Positions 1 to 6,422 of a DNA stretch of 9,413 nucleotides are shown here, piece by piece; position 1 is the first letter of the stretch; each line of letters begins with the position of its first letter. The stretch is from Anaeromyxobacter dehalogenans (lineage in GTDB: Bacteria; Myxococcota_A; UBA9042; DTJE01), in NCBI GenBank assembly GCA_020722625.1, contig DYKK01000116.1:1-9413 (forward strand). Reading direction: 5' to 3'. The notes beneath the pieces were generated by a model, which ran no database searches, was not told the DNA's origin, and saw only the letters and a program-made list of their open reading frames with translations. Position numbers and translations under genes: made by a program.

Positions 1-86
1 CGCCCGAGGACGACTGGGTGCCCGCCATCGAGGAACTCGCCTGCCCGGACGAGAAGGGCGTCGTGTTCCGGATCACGGTGTTGTGA
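1..86 (+). CDS. C-terminal end of an unidentified plus-strand gene (partial, 5' end outside the window)
   Basis: Reading from base 3 gives 27 sense codons and a TGA at 84-86; the protein ends in ...KGVVFRITVL. All sense codons but one (GAA) end in G or C, which fits coding sequence in this GC-rich genome. No family can be assigned from 27 residues; the tail is acidic (PEDDW, EE, PDEK) and finishes with a beta-strand-like hydrophobic stretch. The gene runs convergently to the Bat operon, and its last 14 bases overlap the end of the batE-like gene, so the two stop codons lie inside each other's coding sequence. No terminator hairpin with a T tract is visible at this junction. The reading frame and codon bias are seen directly; that it is a genuine expressed gene is inferred. 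Confidence 0.6.
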   Translation, partial: PEDDWVPAIEELACPDEKGVVFRITVL

Positions 87-882
87 CGCTCGGGAACCCC
101 AGAGAACGCTCGGGGACCCACCCCTCCTGGCCGGACGAGAGGCGCACGCGCACCAGGGCGCCCCGGCGGACCACGACCCGGGCCTCCAAGGCCTCGGGCA
201 GGGACATCCGGGGCTCAAGCGAGTCCTCGCGGTCGTACAGGGGCGCACCGTCCTCGAGGACGACCGCCACCTCGTACGAGGCCACGCGCGCCGCGCCATA
301 GGCGGACACGCCGGTCAGGACGCTCGCCGCGGCCGCGGCGATCGCCACCCCGCCCACGACCCGCCGCGGCCGGGACCCGAGGACCCGCCGCCCCGCGAGG
401 GACAGGAACAGCAGGGTCCACGACGCGAGGAAGGCGACGAGCGCCCCGCGCGCGGGCATCCACCCGAACAGGGCGGTCCAGGCGTCGTGATAGGGTCCAA
501 AGACATACCCGGTCCCCCCCTGGCCGCGGCGCTCGTTGAGCGCGGTCCGGACCCGGTCGGCGTTGACCCGGGCCGTGTCCGCGGCCCGGGAGGCGGGGCC
601 GGCGAGGATCGCCTCGTGGAAGCGGAGCAGGGCGACCCCGGGGCGGCCGGCCATGAACTCGGCGGCCCCGAGGTTCACGAGGAGGTCGGGCGACGCCACC
701 TGGTAGCGTTCCCGCAGGTCACGGAAGACGCGGGCGGCCTCGTCGTACTGCCCGTCCTCGAAGGCGGCGACCCCGGCGCGGAACCGGTCGTCGAGGGTCT
801 CGGCCCGCAGGGGCGCGGCCGTGACGAGGATGGCCAGGAAGACGCCGGCCCCGACCTGTCCCGCGGCCCGAATCCGAGTCAT
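73..882 (-). CDS. batE: BatE-like protein: signal peptide, TPR, two membrane segments, C-terminal SH3-like domain
   Basis: The protein has 269 residues. Residues 1-27 look like a signal peptide or anchor (hydrophobic core GVFLAILVTAA, then PLRAE). Residues 30-95 form TPR-type helices (FRAGVAAFEDGQYDEAARVF, then LLVNLGAAEFMAGRPGVALLRF). Two hydrophobic segments follow at about 144-163 and 176-193, separated by a basic loop (GRRVLGSRPRR) that should be cytoplasmic. The C-terminal 203-262 resembles a bacterial SH3 domain, ending with GQEGWVPERSLG. This TPR, two-TM, SH3 order is that of BatE proteins, the last gene of Bat operons. The ATG at 882 is preferred over an upstream ATG at 1005 because it gives a signal peptide directly, sits 1 nt after the batD stop (TGA-G-ATG) and follows an AGGGG ribosome site; the longer version adds an Arg/Ala-rich stretch that is batD read in another frame. 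The 3' end overlaps the convergent gene. The exact role of BatE is not established. Confidence 0.8.
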   Translation of the reverse strand: MTRIRAAGQVGAGVFLAILVTAAPLRAETLDDRFRAGVAAFEDGQYDEAARVFRDLRERYQVASPDLLVNLGAAEFMAGRPGVALLRFHEAILAGPASRAADTARVNADRVRTALNERRGQGGTGYVFGPYHDAWTALFGWMPARGALVAFLASWTLLFLSLAGRRVLGSRPRRVVGGVAIAAAAASVLTGVSAYGAARVASYEVAVVLEDGAPLYDREDSLEPRMSLPEALEARVVVRRGALVRVRLSSGQEGWVPERSLGFPSVTTP

Positions 883-883
883 C

Positions 884-2800
884 TCACCCCTGCCTGTCCC
901 TCGCGCGGTCCAGGACGGCCAGGCACGCGCGGACCCGATCCAGGGACGCCGGGCGGTCCCGGTCCTGGGCCGCGCTCGGCGCGAACCGGCCGAACGCGCA
1001 GGCATCCATTTCCCCGATCAGGGCGTCCACGGCGTCTGCGGGGACCCCACGGGCCAGGAGGGCCGCCCGGACCTCCTCGTGGGGGAGGTCCGCGGACACG
1101 TCGAACCGCGCCCGCAAGAAGTCGCGGAGGACCCGGTCCAGACCGGCCCAGAAGTCGCGCGGGTCTTCGGGTGCCTCCCTGGCGAGGTGCCGGAGCGCGG
1201 CCCGGGCCTCGGACAGGGCCCGGCGCCGCCGCAGGGCTTCGTGGTTGCGCGATCGCCATTGCCGGTGCCGGACCACCGCCTCGACCCCCAGGAAGAAAAG
1301 GGCCGGTCCGGCGAGGAACCCTCCGACCACCGAGGCCGGGAGGGAGGAAGGTGGCCGGGGTCCGCTCGGGGCCGAGAGGTCCGCGTCCGCCACGAGCTCC
1401 ACGACACGGCCCGCGGGGGTCTGGACCTCGCGAATCGGACCGCCGCCGGCGTGACCCGCCACGACCAGCCGCAAGGGGTCCGTGCGCGACCGCTCGTACC
1501 GGCCGGTCATGGGGTTGAAGAACGCGAGGTCCAGGCGCGGGAGGTCGTACTCGCCCTCGCGTTCGGCCGTCCACAGATACTGGAACAGGCGGCGGCCGGA
1601 CACGCCCCCGACGTCCACGACCCGCTCGTCGAGGTCCGAGGAGGGCACGCGGGCGACGCGGATGCCCTCCGGGGCCCGCAGGTCCGGGGCCTTGATGGCG
1701 CGCAGGTTGCCGGACCCGGACACCGTCACGGTCAGCAGGGCCGAGTCGCCGACCCGGATGCGGTCCTTGTCCAGCACGGACCGGATCACGAAGGACCCCA
1801 CGGTCCCGGCCGAGAAGTCCGCGGGTCGACCTGTGGTCGGGAGGTCCTGGAACTCGATGGCCACGGGGTCGGACGACACCCGGTAGCGCCGTTGCGAGAA
1901 CAGGTCCCCGGCCACAAGGATCACGGACATCGGGTCGAGCGTGGCCTTGCCGGGACCCAGGGCGGTCAGGGCCCCACGCCACTGGACATAGGCGTCGTAC
2001 CACGTGCCGCGCACCCGGACCCGGCGGCCCTCGTCCTCCGGGGTCCGCGCCTGCTCCACCACGAATCCCTTGAGGTCCGGCATGGCCTCGGCCCGCACCC
2101 CCTGGACCGGAAGCCCGGAGCGGACGAACAGGAGATATTCCACATAGACGGGTTCGCCCACGTAGAGGGAGCGGTCCGGCACGCGCACCCACAGGAAAGC
2201 CTGGCGGCCCGCGAACTGGTCGGGCGGGCCCGGCGCGGTCGGCGCCGGGGCTTCTTCCTCCTCTGCCGGCGCCGGGACGGGCTGCGGAGGGGCCGGGGAG
2301 GGCGGACCCTGGGGAGCGGGAGGGGCTCGGTCCGAGACCTCGATGGTCAGGGGTCGCGACGACGCGACGACCCGCCCGTCGGACAGGAGTTCGACCGGGC
2401 CGATGCGCAGGCGTCCCGCGCGGCGGGGGACCAGGGTGAGGTCCACGCGCTGCTCCTGCTGGACCACGCCCCCGATGACGGAGATCGAGGTCCCGGTGCT
2501 CTTTCCGACGACATCGAAGTCGGGGATGTCGGGCCCACGCGCGTCCTCGAACCGTCCCTGCATCACGATCCGCAGGCGAAGGGACTCGCCCGCGGCCAGG
2601 GAGGTCCGGTCCGCGGTCACGGTGACGGACTGGGCGAGGGCCGCGTACGGGGACAGGAGACCGGAGAAGGCGAGGATGAAAGAAAGGGTCGCTCGCGAAG
2701 GGAGGACGCATGCATCGGATCGCGGCTCCAGACGCGGGCGGGGGACGGCGTCCCGTGGCAGACGCCCGATCGGGCTCGGCGTGACGACGGTTGCGACCAT
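884..2800 (-). CDS. batD: BatD, membrane-anchored oxygen-tolerance protein
   Basis: The protein has 638 residues. After a long N-region a hydrophobic core (about 39-56, ending YAALA|QS) looks like a signal peptide. The exported part then holds beta-rich Ig-like modules: the first at about 58-156 (VTVTADRTSLAAGESLRL, typical of BatD), a Pro/Glu-rich linker at 158-195, then further modules at about 200-320 and 330-450. A membrane segment lies at about 488-508, followed by a basic stretch and a cytoplasmic helical tail (510-638). BatD proteins are associated with the VWA proteins BatA and BatB; the molecular role is unclear. The start at 2800 forms TGATG with the upstream stop. A GTG at 2803 is the alternative, but the ribosome site then lies only 3 nt away. 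The first 40 codons are unlike the rest: 11 of them end in A or T, and the 38 residues before the hydrophobic core are unusually long and arginine-rich for a signal peptide. No other ATG, GTG or TTG lies in frame before that core. Confidence 0.88.
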   Translation of the reverse strand: MVATVVTPSPIGRLPRDAVPRPRLEPRSDACVLPSRATLSFILAFSGLLSPYAALAQSVTVTADRTSLAAGESLRLRIVMQGRFEDARGPDIPDFDVVGKSTGTSISVIGGVVQQEQRVDLTLVPRRAGRLRIGPVELLSDGRVVASSRPLTIEVSDRAPPAPQGPPSPAPPQPVPAPAEEEEAPAPTAPGPPDQFAGRQAFLWVRVPDRSLYVGEPVYVEYLLFVRSGLPVQGVRAEAMPDLKGFVVEQARTPEDEGRRVRVRGTWYDAYVQWRGALTALGPGKATLDPMSVILVAGDLFSQRRYRVSSDPVAIEFQDLPTTGRPADFSAGTVGSFVIRSVLDKDRIRVGDSALLTVTVSGSGNLRAIKAPDLRAPEGIRVARVPSSDLDERVVDVGGVSGRRLFQYLWTAEREGEYDLPRLDLAFFNPMTGRYERSRTDPLRLVVAGHAGGGPIREVQTPAGRVVELVADADLSAPSGPRPPSSLPASVVGGFLAGPALFFLGVEAVVRHRQWRSRNHEALRRRRALSEARAALRHLAREAPEDPRDFWAGLDRVLRDFLRARFDVSADLPHEEVRAALLARGVPADAVDALIGEMDACAFGRFAPSAAQDRDRPASLDRVRACLAVLDRARDRQG

Positions 2801-5316
2801 CACCAGTCCTTCTCCGGGACGTACTCGCGGGCCGGGAACTTCCGGGCCGCCTCCTGGGCCTCCAGATTCTCGTCGTTGCGGTCAATCGCGTCCAGTTGCT
2901 CGCGCAGGGTCTGGCCGCCCTGCGGCCTGGGCCGGGGCTCCCGGGATTCCTGGTCCTTCTGCTGATCCTGCGGCTGATCCTGGTCCTGCCCTCCCCCCTG
3001 CGGGTCCCGGATGGACAGCGAGTAGAACCCCTGGTTCCCCCCGCCGAAGACCCGGATGTGGAAGGGCGCTTCTTGCTCGGCCTTTGGAAGGTGCGCCACG
3101 AGGGCTGCGCCCCCGTCCTCGGTCCCCGACCGCGTCACGTCCAGCGGGGCCCCGTCGGCCAGGAAGACCTCGAGTTCCAGCGGCCCCTCGCCCTCGGGCA
3201 CCTGGAGTACGACGTCCTTCTGGGTCCCTTGCTTTTCAGTGTATTGAAACCAGTCGTCGTCCGACGGGCAGACCCGGAAGGCGTGGTCCCCGTCTTCCAC
3301 GGAACGGGCCGCCTCGCGGGAGTCGTTGTCCTCGACGCCGTCATCCCCGGCCGGGCACGCAGGGATCAGGCGGGCGTCGAGCACGTACGGGATCCCGTCC
3401 TCGACGTCGCCGCCCTTCGCGGGGGCCGTGACCCGGAGCAGGGCCTCCATCGCCTCCCGCGCGGTGAATCGGGCCTGTGTTCCGGTCGGGGCGAGGTCGC
3501 GCTCGCCCCGGTCCAGCAGCGTCAGGTCCACCGCGGCCGGCTTGTCGGGGGTCTGCGCGGGCCCCGGGCCGCCGGGAGGCGCGCCCCCCGCCTGGGGTTC
3601 CAGGACCTGCGCCAGGAGGGTTTCCCCGGGCTGGAGCGGCAGTCGGAACCAGTCCTGGTTGTCCGGGCACAGGACCAGGTCCTCGCGCACGGTCAGGCGG
3701 TCGGGGTCCGGGGTCAGGAACGGGGCCTCGGCCGCGGTCTCGTTGGGTTCGCGGCGGTCGTCCACCTGGCGGCACGGGGGATACGCGGCCATCGCGGCCA
3801 GTTCCAGGTTGCGCTGCGTGTCCGCCGCGTCCGGGTCGAGGGTCAGGGACTCGGTGAGGGCGTCCACGGCCTGGCGCCAGACGGTCCGGACCTCCCGGGG
3901 GTCCTTGCCGTCCATGGCCCGCGCCTTGTGCATGAGGATCGTCCCCTTCGCGTGCAGGAGCCGCGCCCGCGACGGCCAGTCCGGCCGGGGTTCGCGGGCC
4001 CGGGCCAGGGCCGCCAGGGCCTGGTCCACGGCCTCGACCGCCTGGTCGTGCTCGCCCGCGGCGTCCCGGGCCAGGGCGAGGTCGTACAGGAGGTCCGGAC
4101 GGTCGGGCATCTCCGCGACGAGGTCCGCGAGGGCCCTGGCCGCGTCCCCGGCCTGTCCCGCCCGGAGCGTCTCGAGGGCGTCCTCGACGCCGCCGTGCGC
4201 CTTCTCGAAGACCCCCCGGGCCTCGGCGGGGGACGACCACACCGCGAGCGTCACGACGGCCGCCGCGGTCGCGGCCCTCCGGCCCGCGCCCCCGAGCAGC
4301 AGGAAGGCCGTCGCCAGGAGCGCGATCCCCGCCGCGAGCGGGTACTGGAAGCGGTCCTCCAGGAGTTTCTCGATGCGGGCCTGGTACTCGGACTTCTCGA
4401 TCGCGGCGACCTCCTTCAACAGGTCCTCCGCCACCGCACCCACGGAGGTCAGGGCGAGGTAGCGCCCGCCGGTCTTTGAGGCGACCGCCCGGAGCAGGTC
4501 CTCGTTGAGTTTCGACAGGACGGGGGTCACGCCGTCCTCCGCGCGCGCCGTGCCCGTGACCTGGCCCTGCTCATCCAGGACCGGCACGGGCTGGCCCGCG
4601 GGCGTCCCGACCCCGACCGTGTACATGCGAACTCCCTTTCCGGCGAGTTCCTCCGCCACCTTCTCGGGTTCGCCCTCGTGGTTCTCGCCGTCCGTGAACA
4701 CGAGGACGACCTTGCGGGCGCTGCCGCGCGCCCCCTCGCGGTCCACGCCCAGGGCGCCCGCGGCCACGCGCAGGGCCCGTCCCAGGGCCGTTCCGGGGAC
4801 CGGGATGTCCGTGACCTTGAGGCTCGCCAGGTATTCCTTGACCACCTCGTGGTCCAGGGTCAGGGGCGTCTGCACGAAGGCGAGCCCCGCGAACGGGACC
4901 AGGGCGACGCGGTTCCCCGGCATCCCGTCCAGGATGCGCGCGATCTCGATTGTGGCCGCGGTCAGCCGGTCGGGCGCCACGTCCGCGACCTTCATCGAAC
5001 GGCTCGCGTCCAGCACCACGGCCACGTCCACCCCCGCCCCCGCGACCGTGACCTCCTTCAGGCCGTACCGGGGCCGGAGCCCCGCCGTGACCAACAGTTC
5101 CAGGCCCAGGACCACCAGGATCGCCACGGCGACCCGCCGGCCCGGCGACCGGCCCTCGACCATGGCCGGCACCAGACCCCGGGCCGAGAAGGACCGCGTG
5201 ACGCGCCTGCGGAACCACCACGCCCAGGCGTGCAGGACCCCGAGCGCGACGGGTGGGACCAGGAGGACCCACCCCCACGCGGCGTGTTCCCAGCGGATCT
5301 CGGAGAGCGACACCAT
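2800..5316 (-). CDS. batB: BatB-BatC fusion: membrane VWA protein joined to TPR and two PPC-like domains
   Basis: The protein has 838 residues, well beyond a normal BatB (about 320-350). Residues 1-343 are a complete BatB: membrane segments at 13-34 and 61-79 (Aerotolerance_N type region), a VWA domain at about 95-310 with an intact MIDAS site (DASRS, D103/S105/S107; PGTALGRAL, T176; FTDGEN, D209), and a third membrane segment at 326-343. Then comes RR (346-347) and a signal-peptide-like stretch (348-367, ending SSPAEARG), TPR helices at about 365-510 (BatC-like), two PPC-like repeats (513-650 and 653-771), a Gln/Asp-rich linker (772-800) and a helical tail ending in EKDW, an ending I recall from TPR-type VWA/BatC proteins. 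By positive-inside rules the VWA, TPR and PPC parts are all outside the inner membrane. The ATG at 5316 forms TGATG with the batA stop and has AAGGTGG 5 nt upstream. A much longer open frame upstream is batA read out of frame. No separate batC gene exists in the window. Confidence 0.9.
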   Translation of the reverse strand: MVSLSEIRWEHAAWGWVLLVPPVALGVLHAWAWWFRRRVTRSFSARGLVPAMVEGRSPGRRVAVAILVVLGLELLVTAGLRPRYGLKEVTVAGAGVDVAVVLDASRSMKVADVAPDRLTAATIEIARILDGMPGNRVALVPFAGLAFVQTPLTLDHEVVKEYLASLKVTDIPVPGTALGRALRVAAGALGVDREGARGSARKVVLVFTDGENHEGEPEKVAEELAGKGVRMYTVGVGTPAGQPVPVLDEQGQVTGTARAEDGVTPVLSKLNEDLLRAVASKTGGRYLALTSVGAVAEDLLKEVAAIEKSEYQARIEKLLEDRFQYPLAAGIALLATAFLLLGGAGRRAATAAAVVTLAVWSSPAEARGVFEKAHGGVEDALETLRAGQAGDAARALADLVAEMPDRPDLLYDLALARDAAGEHDQAVEAVDQALAALARAREPRPDWPSRARLLHAKGTILMHKARAMDGKDPREVRTVWRQAVDALTESLTLDPDAADTQRNLELAAMAAYPPCRQVDDRREPNETAAEAPFLTPDPDRLTVREDLVLCPDNQDWFRLPLQPGETLLAQVLEPQAGGAPPGGPGPAQTPDKPAAVDLTLLDRGERDLAPTGTQARFTAREAMEALLRVTAPAKGGDVEDGIPYVLDARLIPACPAGDDGVEDNDSREAARSVEDGDHAFRVCPSDDDWFQYTEKQGTQKDVVLQVPEGEGPLELEVFLADGAPLDVTRSGTEDGGAALVAHLPKAEQEAPFHIRVFGGGNQGFYSLSIRDPQGGGQDQDQPQDQQKDQESREPRPRPQGGQTLREQLDAIDRNDENLEAQEAARKFPAREYVPEKDW
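2807..2815 (-). promoter_or_regulatory. Ribosome binding site of batD, inside the end of the upstream gene
   Basis: On the minus strand this reads GGAGAAGGA, located in the last codons of the BatB-BatC gene. It lies 6 nt before the ATG at 2800 but only 3 nt before the GTG at 2803, so it supports the ATG as the start of batD. Together with the TGATG junction it implies reinitiation or coupled translation. Confidence 0.6.
3004..3360 (-). repeat. Second PPC-like repeat (protein residues 653-771)
   Basis: It mirrors the first copy: ACPAGDDGVEDNDSREAA, then RVCPSDDDWFQY, then strands ending with GFYSLSIRD. EDNDS corresponds to EPNET and CPSDDDWF to CPDNQDWF. C654 and C683 are 29 residues apart and match the cysteine pair of the first copy. 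The copies are clearly diverged, so this is an old duplication rather than a recent DNA repeat. Confidence 0.6.
3367..3780 (-). repeat. First PPC-like repeat (protein residues 513-650)
   Basis: This is a protein-level repeat within the BatB-BatC fusion. It starts PPCRQVDDRREPNETAAEA, has the hallmark LCPDNQDWFRL at 549-559, and continues in beta-strand-like segments. The EPNET and DxDWF signatures resemble the bacterial pre-peptidase C-terminal (PPC) fold. C515 and C550 are 35 residues apart and have counterparts in the second repeat, suggesting a disulfide. A Gly/Pro-rich loop (576-590) makes it longer than the second copy. Confidence 0.6.
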
Positions 5317-6422
5317 CACGGCCACCTTCTGAACACGCCGAGTCCCAGCACCTCGCCGAGGAGCACGAGCGCGGCCGCGACCCCGAGCGGCGCGAGGTAC
5401 GACTCGCGCCAGCGCTGGAGGGCGGGGGTGCGGAACTCGGTCTTTTCCAGGTCCTCGAACTCGCGGCGAAACTCGTCCTCGGTCGCGGCCTCGTGGTACG
5501 AGCCGCCCGTGGCCTCGGCAATGGATTTGAGCAGCGGCGGGTTCACCGGGAACGGCTCGCGGGGGCGCTCGTACACGCGGAAACCTTCCGGGGTCAGGAT
5601 GGGCTGGCCCGTGAACGGATTGCGGGCGGGCATGAAGGTGTTCTCGCCCGTTCCCACGAGGAAGGTGAAGACCCGCACGGGCCGGTCCTTCGTCTCGCTC
5701 GCGATGAACCTCGCGACCTCCTCCGGGGCCGCGCTGCCCGCGTTGTTGTCGCCGTCCGTGATCAGGATGATGTTGCGGCTGCGCGTGTCCGAGTGCTCGA
5801 CCCGCTTGAAGGCACGGCCGAGCGCGTCGCCGATGGCCGTAGCCTCGCCGGTGATCGTGCACCCGTTCAGGCACGTCCCCTCGGGCCCCCGCAGCCCGTC
5901 GTCCAGGACGAGCCCGTCCAGGATGCGGAGCATGGCGTCGCGGTCCAGGGTGAGGGGGAACTTGACCCACGCCTTCGCCGAGAAGATCACGAGCCCGATG
6001 CGGTCCTGGGCCCGGTCGGCGATGAAGCGCCTCAGGACCTCGCGGGCGGTCTCGAACCGGTTCGGGGGCTCGCGACCCTGGTGGTGATAGTCCATGATGC
6101 GCTCGGGCTCCATGTCCACCGCATTCATCGAGCCCGACATGTCGAGCGCGATCACGAAGTCCGCGCCCTCGCCGGTGATCTCGGAGGTGTCCTCGACCTG
6201 GGGGCGGGCCAGGGCGACCACGGCGAGGACCAGGGCCGCGGCCTGGAGGACCCGGGGCGCGAGGTGCCACCGTCCCCACCACGCCGGACGGGCGGCCCGC
6301 ACCGCGGCCAGGGTCGGGAAGCGCAGGACCGTGGGCCGGGCGCGGGCCCGCCACAGGCCGTACGCGACCGCGGCGAGGACCGGGACCAGGGTCCCGAGCA
6401 GCCACGGGGATTCGAACCTCAT
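5316..6422 (-). CDS. batA: BatA, membrane-anchored VWA-domain protein
   Basis: The protein has 368 residues. Membrane segments at about 8-25 and 57-73 flank a basic cytoplasmic loop (Aerotolerance_N type); the VWA domain spans about 87-315 and a last membrane segment lies at 344-363, ending FRRWP. The MIDAS site is intact: DMSGS (D94, S96, S98), T195 in TGEATAIGDAL and D223 in ITDGDNN. The positive-inside rule places the VWA domain outside the inner membrane. Compared with the BatA proteins I know there are extra segments: 110-121 (MDYHHQGREPPN) right after the MIDAS loop, 178-192 with two cysteines (C184, C188), and a long loop at 257-297. The ATG at 6422 overlaps the previous stop as ATGA and has GGGAGG 6 nt upstream. 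A longer in-frame start at 6521 adds only the neighbouring gene read out of frame. The stop is shared with the next ATG (TGATG). Metal-dependent ligand binding is inferred from the motif. Confidence 0.9.
   Translation of the reverse strand: MRFESPWLLGTLVPVLAAVAYGLWRARARPTVLRFPTLAAVRAARPAWWGRWHLAPRVLQAAALVLAVVALARPQVEDTSEITGEGADFVIALDMSGSMNAVDMEPERIMDYHHQGREPPNRFETAREVLRRFIADRAQDRIGLVIFSAKAWVKFPLTLDRDAMLRILDGLVLDDGLRGPEGTCLNGCTITGEATAIGDALGRAFKRVEHSDTRSRNIILITDGDNNAGSAAPEEVARFIASETKDRPVRVFTFLVGTGENTFMPARNPFTGQPILTPEGFRVYERPREPFPVNPPLLKSIAEATGGSYHEAATEDEFRREFEDLEKTEFRTPALQRWRESYLAPLGVAAALVLLGEVLGLGVFRRWP

Noticed and set aside
73..100. Rho-independent terminator for the operon
   Set aside because: No GC hairpin followed by a T run is visible on the minus strand near the batE end; termination must lie beyond the window or use Rho.
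879..2885. A 668-residue minus-strand open frame overlapping batD
   Set aside because: It is batD read in another frame: Arg/Pro/Gly-rich, no domain, while the batD frame has signal peptide, Ig-type modules and a membrane segment.
487..4479. Long plus-strand open frames (for example 821-2965, 2791-4479, 3326-4462) covering the Bat genes
   Set aside because: They are antisense shadows produced by GC-rich third positions. Their translations are low-complexity Arg/Gly/Pro-rich with no recognisable domain, while the minus strand encodes clear families.
5317..6405. N-terminal extension of the BatB-BatC gene to an ATG at 6405 (1201 residues)
   Set aside because: The extension is batA read out of frame. 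The ATG at 5316 with a ribosome site and a TGATG junction gives the proper BatB N-terminus.
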